From positions 1 to 6,261 of the forward strand of contig JALRHE010000384.1 of the NCBI GenBank assembly GCA_023253235.1: 6,261 nucleotides of DNA, in the 5' to 3' direction. The notes beneath the pieces were generated by a model, which had not been told where the DNA came from, made no database searches, and saw only the letters and a list, made by a program, of their open reading frames with translations. Shown piece after piece: positions 1-6,261 of the stretch (its first letter is position 1; every line of letters begins with the position of its first letter). The position numbers and the translations under genes were made by a program. This stretch comes from Steroidobacteraceae bacterium. Its GTDB lineage: Bacteria > Pseudomonadota > Gammaproteobacteria > Steroidobacterales > Steroidobacteraceae.

Positions 1-428
1 TGCTCTCCTTCGGCGCCACCAAGAACGGGGCGCTGACCGCAGAGGCGGTCGTCTTCTTCGACCCTCAACTCGTCGCGGACTTCGAATTCCGGCGCAAACG
101 CGCAGCCCATCTGTTGTCGAAGTCGCGGTATGTCTCGGCGCAGCTACTGGCTTACCTCGACGACGATCTCTGGCTGAAGCTCGCGCGTCATTCGAATCGC
201 CTGGCTCAGCGTATCGGTGCTGCCGCAGGCTCCGCGCTGATGCATACCGTGCAAGCGAACGAGGTCTTCGTGCGACTCGGCGATGCGCGGATCGCTGCGC
301 TGCGAGCTGCGGGCTTCGAGTTCTACGACTGGGGTGCCAGCGGCTCGGGTGAAGCACGCTTCGTCGTCTCCTGGTGCCAGGCAGAGAGCGACGTCGATGC
401 CCTGTGTCACGCGCTATGCTCGAACTGA
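1..428 (+). CDS. ltaE: Low-specificity L-threonine aldolase family, C-terminal part (5' truncated by window edge)
   Basis: PLP-dependent fold-type I enzyme expected to cleave L-threonine or L-allo-threonine to glycine and acetaldehyde in the cytoplasm. The frame is open from base 3 and gives 141 residues before a TGA stop at 426-428; the N-terminal part lies off the left edge. The visible piece opens with SFGATKNG, the PLP-lysine motif of the Pseudomonas-type threonine aldolases (beta-eliminating lyase family), with the Schiff-base Lys encoded at 21-23. It continues with EAVVFFDP and a family-typical FRRKRAAHLLSKSRYVSAQ stretch, then the C-terminal domain (VFVRL, FYDWG, RFVVSW). The C-terminus looks complete. 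The gene overlaps tatD by 13 nt, so the two are probably cotranscribed. The symbol ltaE follows common annotation practice; the E. coli LtaE active-site motif is different, so this is a different subgroup. An in-frame TTG at 114 is not a start, because homology continues upstream of it. Confidence 0.88.
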   Translation, partial: LSFGATKNGALTAEAVVFFDPQLVADFEFRRKRAAHLLSKSRYVSAQLLAYLDDDLWLKLARHSNRLAQRIGAAAGSALMHTVQANEVFVRLGDARIAALRAAGFEFYDWGASGSGEARFVVSWCQAESDVDALCHALCSN

Positions 429-1213
429 TCGATATCGGCATCAACCTGACGCACGACAGCTACGATCACGATCGAGCAGCCGTACTGTCGCGTGCCATCG
501 ATCACGGAGTCCGTCAATTCATCATCACCGGCGCCTCCGCCGAAAGCTCCCAGGCTGCACTGGATCTTGTCGGACTTGCGCCTCGAATTCTGCGATCGAC
601 CGCCGGCTGTCACCCCCATCACGCCGTCAACTACGATGCGACGGCACACTCGATCGTGGCAGAGCTGTTGCAGCATCCATGGGTGGTCGCCGTCGGCGAG
701 ACGGGACTCGATTACCATCGCAACTTTTCATCGCCGTCGGAGCAACGACTCGCTTTCGAAAAGCAGCTCGATCTAGCGGTGACGACGCGTAAACCGCTGT
801 TCCTTCACCAGCGTGACGCGCATGCCGATTTCATCGCCATGCTGAACGAGCGGGCGGCGGTGTTACCGCGAGCCGTACTACACTGCTTCACCGGTAATGC
901 GAGCGAACTCGACGAATCGTTGGCAGCGGGTCTTTGGATCGGCATCACCGGCTGGATCTGCGACGAGCGGCGCGGTCATCATCTTCGGGAACTGGTAGCG
1001 CGCATTCCGGCTGGTCGTTTGATGATCGAGACGGATGGGCCGTATCTGTTGCCGCGCGATCTCAAGCCGAAGCCCGAATCACGTCGCAACGAACCGATGT
1101 ATCTGCCGCACATCGCCAAGGTCGTCGCCGCAGCACGCGGCGAATCTCTCGAAGAGCTTGCCGCCCATACAACTCAAACCGCCCGGAGTTTCTTCGATTT
1201 TCCGGCCGACTGA
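416..1213 (+). CDS. tatD: TatD metal-dependent DNase / 3'-5' exonuclease
   Basis: Cytoplasmic TIM-barrel metallohydrolase of the TatD family. E. coli TatD is a 3'-5' exonuclease acting on single-stranded DNA and RNA, linked to repair of oxidative damage and to DNA fragmentation; it is not a component of the Tat translocase. The 265-residue product matches TatD itself rather than YcfH or YjjV. It begins LIDIGINLT, the TatD-subfamily form lacking the usual HxH pair, then has GCHPHH (64-69), GETGLDYHRNF (94-104, metal-ligand Glu95), FLHQRDAH (129-136, His131), VLHCFTG (154-160, His156), GITGWICDERRG (176-187) and ETDGPYLLPRD (205-215, Asp207), followed by KPKPESRRNEP. All expected metal ligands are present and the length is normal. 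The ATG at 416 is chosen because homology starts there. A GTG at 374 would add 14 residues inside the aldolase gene with no family match. No clear Shine-Dalgarno precedes 416, so translation probably depends on coupling to the overlapping aldolase gene. Confidence 0.95.
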   Translation: MLELIDIGINLTHDSYDHDRAAVLSRAIDHGVRQFIITGASAESSQAALDLVGLAPRILRSTAGCHPHHAVNYDATAHSIVAELLQHPWVVAVGETGLDYHRNFSSPSEQRLAFEKQLDLAVTTRKPLFLHQRDAHADFIAMLNERAAVLPRAVLHCFTGNASELDESLAAGLWIGITGWICDERRGHHLRELVARIPAGRLMIETDGPYLLPRDLKPKPESRRNEPMYLPHIAKVVAAARGESLEELAAHTTQTARSFFDFPAD

Positions 1214-1228
1214 CTGCCCGCTTGGTCT

Positions 1229-1831
1229 CTAACTGCGTCGGAACCGGCTCGGCCGGGCGCTGTTTTTCAAATGCTGCCAATCACCCATCCAGGGCTCCAC
1301 GACACGCTCTGCATGGCCGCGCTCACCGAGCAAAAAATCGGCCTCGAGTGACTCCTCGCGCAGGGTCATACGCGGCAAACCTTTTGGAAATGTCGCGGCA
1401 CGTGAAAAGACGACTCGTCCTTCCACTGGAATCGATCCGGCCCAACCGCGGACGGCGGCAATCCGATCGTACAGTGCGGCTTGGGGATTGGCGAAGGTGA
1501 AACGTCGACCGGCTGCCATCACGGTCCACTCGGTCATGCTGTCGGATCCGAAAACGTTGCCGGCGATGTCGCGCACGTCGAGCACCAACAAACCACGCGT
1601 CGTGAGCAGCAGATAATCGATATGCACCTCGGTACCCGACGCATCGAGCAATGCGACATCGCGCAGATAATCGACCGAGACGCCGGCGATTCGCGCTTCG
1701 CGCGCGCGTCGTTCGCGTCGAATTCGATAGCGTTTGTAGCCAAGCACCACGACGGTGCCAACGATGAGACCAAGGGCGGCCGCCAGCAACGCTATCCCAG
1801 CGGGATCACTCAAAGAAAAGTTGAACGTCAT
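1229..1831 (-). CDS. Membrane-anchored NERD-like (nuclease-related domain) protein
   Basis: 200-residue protein of unknown role. The N-terminus has no positive charge until a single hydrophobic segment (about residues 11-32, AGIALLAAALGLIVGTVVVL core). This is followed by a strongly basic stretch (KRYRIRRERRARE, 33-45), so by the positive-inside rule the C-terminal domain should be cytoplasmic. Residues about 53-145 read as a NERD-type domain of the PD-(D/E)xK superfamily: HIDYLLLTTRGLLVLDVRD (70-88), then NVFGSD, EWTV and the RRFTFANPQAALYDRIAAVR stretch (109-128). Asp72 and Asp85 fit the acidic positions, but Arg87 stands where the catalytic Lys is expected and the N-terminal Glu of many NERD domains is not evident. 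Nuclease activity is therefore doubtful. The ATG at 1831 overlaps the thrC stop as ATGA; no Shine-Dalgarno is visible, so translation is probably coupled to thrC. In-frame codons upstream to 2005 fall within thrC and are rejected. It could be a pseudoenzyme or a scaffold. Confidence 0.8.
   Translation of the reverse strand: MTFNFSLSDPAGIALLAAALGLIVGTVVVLGYKRYRIRRERRAREARIAGVSVDYLRDVALLDASGTEVHIDYLLLTTRGLLVLDVRDIAGNVFGSDSMTEWTVMAAGRRFTFANPQAALYDRIAAVRGWAGSIPVEGRVVFSRAATFPKGLPRMTLREESLEADFLLGERGHAERVVEPWMGDWQHLKNSARPSRFRRS
1244..1267 (+). terminator. Possible weak intrinsic terminator downstream of tatD
   Basis: A perfect 5-bp GC stem (CCGGC 1244-1248, GCCGG 1252-1256) closes a 3-nt loop and is followed by GCGCTG and a T5 run at 1263-1267. 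It starts 30 nt after the tatD stop and lies inside the 3' end of the convergent NERD-like gene. The gap between stem and T-run is longer than in a good intrinsic terminator, so the call is tentative. No matching hairpin plus T-run was found for the - strand operon. Confidence 0.25.
1828..1831 (-). promoter_or_regulatory. ATGA stop/start overlap coupling thrC to the NERD-like gene
   Basis: On the minus strand, the ATG of the NERD-like gene (1831-1829) shares two bases with the TGA of thrC (1830-1828). The sequence just upstream has no purine-rich ribosome-binding site, so terminating ribosomes from thrC are the likely source of initiation. Confidence 0.7.
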
Positions 1832-3144
1832 CGTCGTGGTGACAACAACGCCGTGCGCAGTGCCGCCAACGATGGCTCCAGTGGTTCGACCTGAGTCGGT
1901 CTCTGCAACAATTCCGCCAAAGCCGGCGGAACGGGTATCGACGAACCGATCAAAGGCTCGACGATTTCTGGAAACTTGGCGGGCGATGCAGTCGCCACAA
2001 GGCACCAGGGCAACTCGCGCCGACTACGCTCATCCATCGTCGCCCACACCTCAGCCGCTACCGCCGTATGGGGACACCAAATCTGCCCAAATCGCTGTCG
2101 GTCACGGCGAATTCGCGTCGCGATTCGCTCGTCATCAACAGACTCGGCCGTCACCGCACCGCGCAAACTATCGAGATCAGGATGCAATGCACGCAGACGC
2201 TCCATGTTCGACGGATGCCCCACGTCCATCGCTGAGGCCAAGGTTGCCAGACTACGCCGAGGCGACCACTCTCCCGTCTGCAAAAAGTCGACGACGGTTC
2301 GATTGGCATTGTGTGCGAGCACCACTCGACCGATGGGCAAGCCCATGTGACGCGCCCAAATACAGGCGACGGCATTACCGAGATTGCCACTTGGAATGAT
2401 GAAATTGAGCTTGCGGGTGTGCTCGCGCCAATACCGCAGCGACGTTGACGCGTAATACGCCGCCTGCGGCAACAGACGACCCAGATTGATGCTATTGGCT
2501 GACGATAAGCTCATCGCAGCGCTCAATTGCGGATCGACGAAGGCTTCCTTCACCATGCGTTGGCAATCGTCGAAGGTGCCGGCAACTGCAAAACTGCGGA
2601 CATTGTCGCCCCAGCACGTGAGTTGACGCTCTTGAGTCGGCGATACCAGCCCCTTCGGGAACAGCACCGTCACCGCCATACCGGGACGACGATGAAATGC
2701 AGCCGCTACTGCGCCACCGGTATCGCCCGACGTGGCGACGAGAATATTGACGGTCGGATCGCTCGCCACACGTAAACGCTGAAAGGTTGCCGCAAGAAAG
2801 CGCGCCCCAAAATCTTTGAACGCCGCTGTCGGGCCATGAAACAACTCGAGAACATGCATCTCCCCCTCGCCATCCACTCCGGTGACTGGCACGAGCGGCG
2901 CGGGGAAATTGAACGCATCCGAGGTGATTTCGGCGATCAGCGACTCGAGTCGATCACCGATCGCAAAGGGAGAAATGAGACGGGCACCCACCTCGGCGAG
3001 CGTCTCGCAATGATCGAAATCTTTCGACACGAGATGCGGCCAGGCATCGGGAACGTAGAGTCCACCATCGGGGGCGAGACCGCGCAGTACGGCCTCGCTC
3101 AAGCTCAGGCCAAGGGGCTCACCGCGAGTACTGAAAAAACGCAT
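1828..3144 (-). CDS. thrC: Threonine synthase
   Basis: Last step of threonine synthesis: a PLP-dependent fold-type II enzyme converting O-phospho-L-homoserine and water to L-threonine and phosphate in the cytoplasm. The 438-residue product is close in length to E. coli ThrC (428) and similar along its length. It shows the N-terminal domain GLAPDGGLYVP (22-32), the PLP-lysine motif ELFHGPTAAFKDFGARF (100-116, Lys110), ATSGDTGGAV (137-146), SANSINLGRLLPQ (215-227), the phosphate-binding loop PSGNLGN (251-257), SAMDVGHPSN (304-313) and the late TASPAKFPE (385-393). Start: ATG at 3144, 16 nt after the thrB stop, with only a weak GAAG 4 nt upstream. Its MRFFSTRGE beginning aligns with the E. coli N-terminus. 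An in-frame ATG at 3186 would overlap thrB by 26 nt and is less likely. It is the third gene of the thr operon and overlaps the next gene by ATGA. Confidence 0.97.
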   Translation of the reverse strand: MRFFSTRGEPLGLSLSEAVLRGLAPDGGLYVPDAWPHLVSKDFDHCETLAEVGARLISPFAIGDRLESLIAEITSDAFNFPAPLVPVTGVDGEGEMHVLELFHGPTAAFKDFGARFLAATFQRLRVASDPTVNILVATSGDTGGAVAAAFHRRPGMAVTVLFPKGLVSPTQERQLTCWGDNVRSFAVAGTFDDCQRMVKEAFVDPQLSAAMSLSSANSINLGRLLPQAAYYASTSLRYWREHTRKLNFIIPSGNLGNAVACIWARHMGLPIGRVVLAHNANRTVVDFLQTGEWSPRRSLATLASAMDVGHPSNMERLRALHPDLDSLRGAVTAESVDDERIATRIRRDRQRFGQIWCPHTAVAAEVWATMDERSRRELPWCLVATASPAKFPEIVEPLIGSSIPVPPALAELLQRPTQVEPLEPSLAALRTALLSPRR

Positions 3145-3160
3145 CGTGCTTCGAAGGTGC

Positions 3161-4096
3161 TTAGGCTGAAACGACGCGTGCGCCATCCGACTCAACGCGC
3201 ACGACCCAGTGATCCGTCTCGACGCCGTGACGCGCGAACTCCTGCACCATCGCAGCGCGCACCGCTTCGGCCACGTCGGTTTGCGCCCACGCAAACATGG
3301 TGGGTCCGGCTCCCGATATCGAACAACCGAGCGAGCCCGCGGCGAGCGACGCATTGCGCACCGCGGTGAACCCTGGGATCAACTGTCGACGCTGCGGCTC
3401 GATGACCACGTCGTTCAGACCCTCACGGATCAACTCGAGATCGTCGGTGTAGCAGCCCGAGATGAAGCCGGCGAGATTGGCGGTCTGCCAAACGAAATCC
3501 GCCATCGCAACATCACGTTTGAGAATGGCGCGAGCCTGCTTGGTAGCAAGGAACATGTGCGGATGCACGATCACGGCACTGATGCCTTTGGGAACCGGAA
3601 TCCGTTTGACTCTCGGATTGTCGATACCGACGGTCAGCACCAGGCCGCCAAACAAGGAAGGCGCAATATTGTCGACATGCATCGATCCGCTGGCGACCGC
3701 CTCGCCCTGCATCGCAAACTTCAGCAGATCGATTTTCTCAAACGGTTCGTCTAACAAGGCATTTGCGGCGACCACCGCCGCGACGGCTGAAGCCGCCGAT
3801 CCGCCGAGACCCGAACCCAACGGGATCCCCTTCTCGATATGCAGCTCGATACCGAACTGTGGCTTGGCGGCCACCGCCAGTGCGATGACCGAACGGCCGG
3901 CGGTATTTTTCTCCGCCTCGAGCGGAATCTCCGCCACCACGCCACTGCAACCGGTGATGCGCACACCCGGCGTCTTGCTGCGGGTCGCACGCACCCGATC
4001 TCCGAGTGCATCGACCGCGAATCCGAGAATGTCGAAGCCGATGCCGACATTACCGACTGACGCTGGCGCGAACGCCGTGGCGCTCTGACGAGTCAT
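3161..4096 (-). CDS. thrB: Homoserine kinase (GHMP family)
   Basis: Phosphorylates L-homoserine with ATP to O-phospho-L-homoserine, the substrate of the adjacent threonine synthase; cytoplasmic. The 311-residue product is the usual length (E. coli ThrB is 310). The three GHMP-kinase motifs are in order: AFAPASVGNVGIGFDILG (8-25), the ATP-binding glycine-rich loop GIPLGSGLGGSAASAV (90-105), and the C-terminal glycine motif AGSLGCSISGAGPTMFAW (253-270). GEAVASGSMHVDNIAPSLFGG (131-151) carries the acidic and polar residues that hold Mg-ATP and substrate, beginning with Glu132 just after Gly131. The ATG at 4096 overlaps the thrA stop as ATGA and has a good upstream GGAG. No anomaly in length or motifs. 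This is the GHMP type rather than the unrelated ThrB2 (APH-like) homoserine kinase found in many other proteobacteria, which agrees with an E. coli-like operon. Confidence 0.97.
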   Translation of the reverse strand: MTRQSATAFAPASVGNVGIGFDILGFAVDALGDRVRATRSKTPGVRITGCSGVVAEIPLEAEKNTAGRSVIALAVAAKPQFGIELHIEKGIPLGSGLGGSAASAVAAVVAANALLDEPFEKIDLLKFAMQGEAVASGSMHVDNIAPSLFGGLVLTVGIDNPRVKRIPVPKGISAVIVHPHMFLATKQARAILKRDVAMADFVWQTANLAGFISGCYTDDLELIREGLNDVVIEPQRRQLIPGFTAVRNASLAAGSLGCSISGAGPTMFAWAQTDVAEAVRAAMVQEFARHGVETDHWVVRVESDGARVVSA

Positions 4097-6261
4097 AAGC
4101 GTGCTCCGAGATAAGCAGACAGACGGAGCAGGTCCGCAAAGATGCCACCCGCCGTCACTTCAGGGCCCGCGCCGGGACCTTGCACAATCAGCGGATTGTT
4201 GTTGTAGCGACTGGTCGCGAAGCGCACCACGTTGTCCGTCAACGCGATGTTGGCGAAGGGGTGCTTGCGATCGAGCTCGACCACACCGACCGTCGCTTTA
4301 CCATCGGCTGTCAAACGACCGACGTAGCGCAGGACCTTTCCCGCGGCCGTTGCACGCTCGAAGCGGCCCTTCATGGCCGCATCATGCTGCGGCAGACGTT
4401 GCAAAAACTCATCGATGGAGCCGCGTTCTAGGCCTGCCGGCACCAAACTCTCGACCTGTACATCGGACATCTCGAGATCGAGACCCATTTCGCGCCCGAG
4501 AATGATCAACTTGCGCGCGACATCGGTGCCCGACAAATCATCGCGCGGATCCGGCTCGGTGTAGCCGCGCTGTTTCGCCTCGACGACGATATCGCTGAAC
4601 TCGCGCGAACCATCGTAAACGTTGAAGAGGTACGCGAGCGTGCCGGAGAAAATACCCTCGATGCTCGTGATCTCATCACCCGTCTCGCGCAGGTCGCGCA
4701 GCGTCTGCACGACCGGCAAGCCCGCACCAACGGTCGCCTCGTAAAGGTAGTGGGTTCCACCGATGCGCCGTGCGTGCTGCAAGGCACGATAGCTCTCGAG
4801 CGGCGCGCTGTTGGCCTTCTTGTTCGGAGTGACGATGTGGATACCAGCGGCGAGCCAGTCGGCGTAGTGCTTAGCCACCTCACCGCTCGCCGTGCAATCG
4901 ATGATGACGCGGTGCGGCAAGTAATCGACGCCGACATGCTCAACGAATGCCGCGAGGTCCGCCGCACGATCGGCAGCTGCGAATTCGCTCTGCCACTGCG
5001 ATAGATCGACACCCTTGTCCGACAGCAGCATGCGTTTGGACGAGAGCAAGCCACGAACGCGTAGATCGAGCTTGAAATCGCGACGCAGACGCGCCGATTG
5101 CGAGGCCATCTGATCGAGCAACACCTTGCCGACCGTCCCCGGGCCGATGATGCCGACCGAGACGGTATGCGCCGAGAGATAGAAACTCGCATGCACCGCA
5201 CGCAAGGCCCGCGTTGCCGCCTTTGCAGGAACGACGACGGAAATGTTGCGCTCGGAGGCACCCTGCGCGATGGCGCGAACGTTGACGCTCGCCATGCCGA
5301 GCGCATTGAACACCTTTGCCGAGATTCCCGGCATACCGGCCATGCCATCGCCCACGACCGCGAGAATCGCCAAGTCTCGATCGACCTCGACCGATTGGAT
5401 CTGACCGTCGGCGAGCTCACGTGCGAACGCCGCTCTGACGACGTCGACTGCACGATCAGCCTGTTCCTTCGGCACGGCGCAGCAGATCGAATGCTCTGAG
5501 CTGCCCTGCGAAATCAGCACCACCGAGATCGACTCTTCGCGCAGCGCTCCGAACAGGCGGTGCGCCGTACCCGGCACGCCGATCATGCCAGCGCCCTCGA
5601 GATTCACGAGCGCGATGTTCTCGATGGTGGTGATGCCCTTCACTGCCAACGCCGAGGTTGGCCGAGCACAAATCAACGTGGCGGGATGATCGGGCGCAAA
5701 CGTGTTGCGGATCCAGATCGGGATCTCGCGCCCCACAGCCGGTGCCATGGTCTGCGGATGGATCACCTTGGCACCGAAGTACGCCAACTCCATCGCCTCG
5801 TTGTAGGACAACGAATCGATGACCTGTGCATCCGGCACTCGTCGCGGATCAGCCGACAGCACACCATCGACATCCGTCCAGATGTGAATCTCACGCGCAT
5901 CGAGCAGAGATCCGAAGATCGACGCGGAGAAATCGCTACCGTTGCGACCGAGTGTCGTTTGGACGCCGCGAGCGTCGGCGGCGATGAAACCCGTGATGAT
6001 CAGGGTGCCGTCAAACTTGGCGGGAATCGCAGCCTGGATACGACGCCTCGAATCCTCCCACTGCACCATCGGGCCAAGCGGACCCCACTCGACCACGACC
6101 ACATCGCGCGCATCGAGCCAACGAACCTCACCGGCACGCTTGCCGCTGCTCGCATAAAACTCGCGAAACAACCGGGTCGACCAGATTTCGCCGTAACCGG
6201 AAACCAAGTCGGTGACATTGCGCGAAGCAGATCGCGTCAGCGAAACCGCCTGCAAGATACC
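4093..6261 (-). CDS. thrA: Bifunctional aspartokinase I / homoserine dehydrogenase I (5' end outside the window)
   Basis: Fusion enzyme catalysing the first (aspartate to aspartyl phosphate) and third (aspartate semialdehyde to homoserine) steps of the threonine pathway. 722 residues are visible; by comparison with E. coli ThrA (820), about 100 N-terminal residues, including the KFGG kinase motif, lie off the right edge. The frame is open to the edge, so a TTG at 6255 is not the start. Order in the fragment: rest of the kinase domain (to about 205; GRNGSDFSAS 105-114, IWTDVDGVLSADPR 127-140, YFGAKVIHP 161-169), two ACT domains (about 212-285 and 294-362; ISQGSSEHSI and IAQGASERNIS), Rossmann NADP domain (VGIIGPGTVG 369-378, TPNKKAN 478-484), and the dehydrogenase catalytic domain with EPDPRDDLSGTDVARK (569-584; Asp580 and Lys584 match the catalytic pair of yeast homoserine dehydrogenase). 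ACT glutamines 252 and 333 are spaced as the threonine-binding pair of plant AK-HSDH, so threonine feedback inhibition is likely. MetL is the alternative paralogue, made less likely by linkage to thrBC. Confidence 0.95.
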   Translation of the reverse strand, partial: GILQAVSLTRSASRNVTDLVSGYGEIWSTRLFREFYASSGKRAGEVRWLDARDVVVVEWGPLGPMVQWEDSRRRIQAAIPAKFDGTLIITGFIAADARGVQTTLGRNGSDFSASIFGSLLDAREIHIWTDVDGVLSADPRRVPDAQVIDSLSYNEAMELAYFGAKVIHPQTMAPAVGREIPIWIRNTFAPDHPATLICARPTSALAVKGITTIENIALVNLEGAGMIGVPGTAHRLFGALREESISVVLISQGSSEHSICCAVPKEQADRAVDVVRAAFARELADGQIQSVEVDRDLAILAVVGDGMAGMPGISAKVFNALGMASVNVRAIAQGASERNISVVVPAKAATRALRAVHASFYLSAHTVSVGIIGPGTVGKVLLDQMASQSARLRRDFKLDLRVRGLLSSKRMLLSDKGVDLSQWQSEFAAADRAADLAAFVEHVGVDYLPHRVIIDCTASGEVAKHYADWLAAGIHIVTPNKKANSAPLESYRALQHARRIGGTHYLYEATVGAGLPVVQTLRDLRETGDEITSIEGIFSGTLAYLFNVYDGSREFSDIVVEAKQRGYTEPDPRDDLSGTDVARKLIILGREMGLDLEMSDVQVESLVPAGLERGSIDEFLQRLPQHDAAMKGRFERATAAGKVLRYVGRLTADGKATVGVVELDRKHPFANIALTDNVVRFATSRYNNNPLIVQGPGAGPEVTAGGIFADLLRLSAYLGARL
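4104..4107 (-). promoter_or_regulatory. thrB: Shine-Dalgarno for thrB
   Basis: GGAG on the minus strand sits 7 nt before the thrB ATG, inside the last codons of thrA. Together with the ATGA overlap at 4093-4096 it supports the 4096 start and coupled translation of thrA and thrB. Confidence 0.65.

Larger units (their letters stand above)
1229..6261 (-). other. Predicted operon thrA-thrB-thrC-NERD-like gene
   Basis: Four same-strand genes have junctions of -4, +16 and -4 nt and no visible promoter or terminator between them, so a single transcript is inferred. The promoter, and any threonine/isoleucine leader-peptide attenuator as in E. coli, would lie upstream of thrA beyond the right edge and cannot be judged. 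The last gene is not part of the E. coli thr operon. Confidence 0.75.

Noticed and set aside
1685..1735. CG-rich repetitive stretch (GCGCTTCGCGCGCGCGTCG) considered as a repeat element
   Set aside because: It is explained by the Arg/Glu/Ala-rich juxtamembrane segment of the NERD-like protein and has no second copy in the window.
1832..2005. Upstream extension of the NERD-like frame by 58 residues
   Set aside because: It is wholly inside thrC, and the ATG at 1831 gives a classic ATGA junction and a sensible membrane-anchor N-terminus.
1481..2399. Open frames on the + strand opposite the NERD-like gene and thrC
   Set aside because: No domains or ribosome-binding sites; both underlying - strand genes have clear protein-level support.
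3145..3160. CTTCGAAG palindrome in the thrB-thrC gap considered as an operator or hairpin
   Set aside because: An 8-bp palindrome with no loop and non-symmetrical flanks is too short to support a regulatory call.
3145..3354. Upstream extension of the thrC frame (70 more residues)
   Set aside because: It lies mostly inside thrB, has an arginine/proline-rich shadow composition and does not match the threonine synthase N-terminus, which starts at 3144.
2836..4088. Several + strand open frames opposite thrB and the thrC start
   Set aside because: No recognisable motifs; they are antisense to conserved genes and have the biased composition expected of shadow frames.
4506..5453. Long 315-codon open frame antiparallel or alternate to thrA
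   Set aside because: Its product is Ser/Arg/Ala-rich low-complexity, typical of a shadow frame in GC-rich DNA, and it sits on the same strand inside the well-supported thrA.

Overview
The window carries a threonine-metabolism region from what is most likely a gammaproteobacterium. The evidence is a single-chain aspartokinase/homoserine dehydrogenase (ThrA type) followed by thrB and thrC in the E. coli order, a threonine synthase that reads like E. coli ThrC along its length, and a true TatD-subfamily nuclease. The DNA is moderately GC-rich (about 60% by eye). The protein variants resemble those I remember from Xanthomonadales and related lineages, but this lineage call is only an impression.

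Layout: two gene blocks converge. On the + strand, the 3' end of a threonine aldolase gene (1-428) overlaps tatD (416-1213) by 13 nt. On the - strand, reading from the right edge inward, are thrA (5' end outside the window, stop at 4093), thrB (4096-3161), thrC (3144-1828) and a small membrane-anchored protein with a NERD-like (nuclease-related) domain (1831-1229). The thrA/thrB and thrC/NERD junctions are both 4-nt ATGA overlaps, and thrB/thrC are 16 nt apart, so this looks like one four-gene operon. The two blocks meet tail to tail with 15 bp between stop codons. Nearly every base is coding, and no RNA genes, mobile elements, CRISPR arrays or long repeats were seen. The thr promoter and any attenuator lie beyond the right edge.

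Together, ThrA (first and third steps of the aspartate-to-threonine route), ThrB and ThrC form the threonine branch, missing only aspartate-semialdehyde dehydrogenase (Asd). The convergent aldolase cleaves threonine or allo-threonine to glycine and acetaldehyde, so threonine synthesis and breakdown sit back to back. The least ordinary element is the NERD-like gene, locked translationally to thrC. It has one predicted membrane helix and an Arg where the (D/E)xK catalytic Lys is expected. Its role next to threonine synthesis is unexplained, and it is the best candidate in the window for something undescribed.
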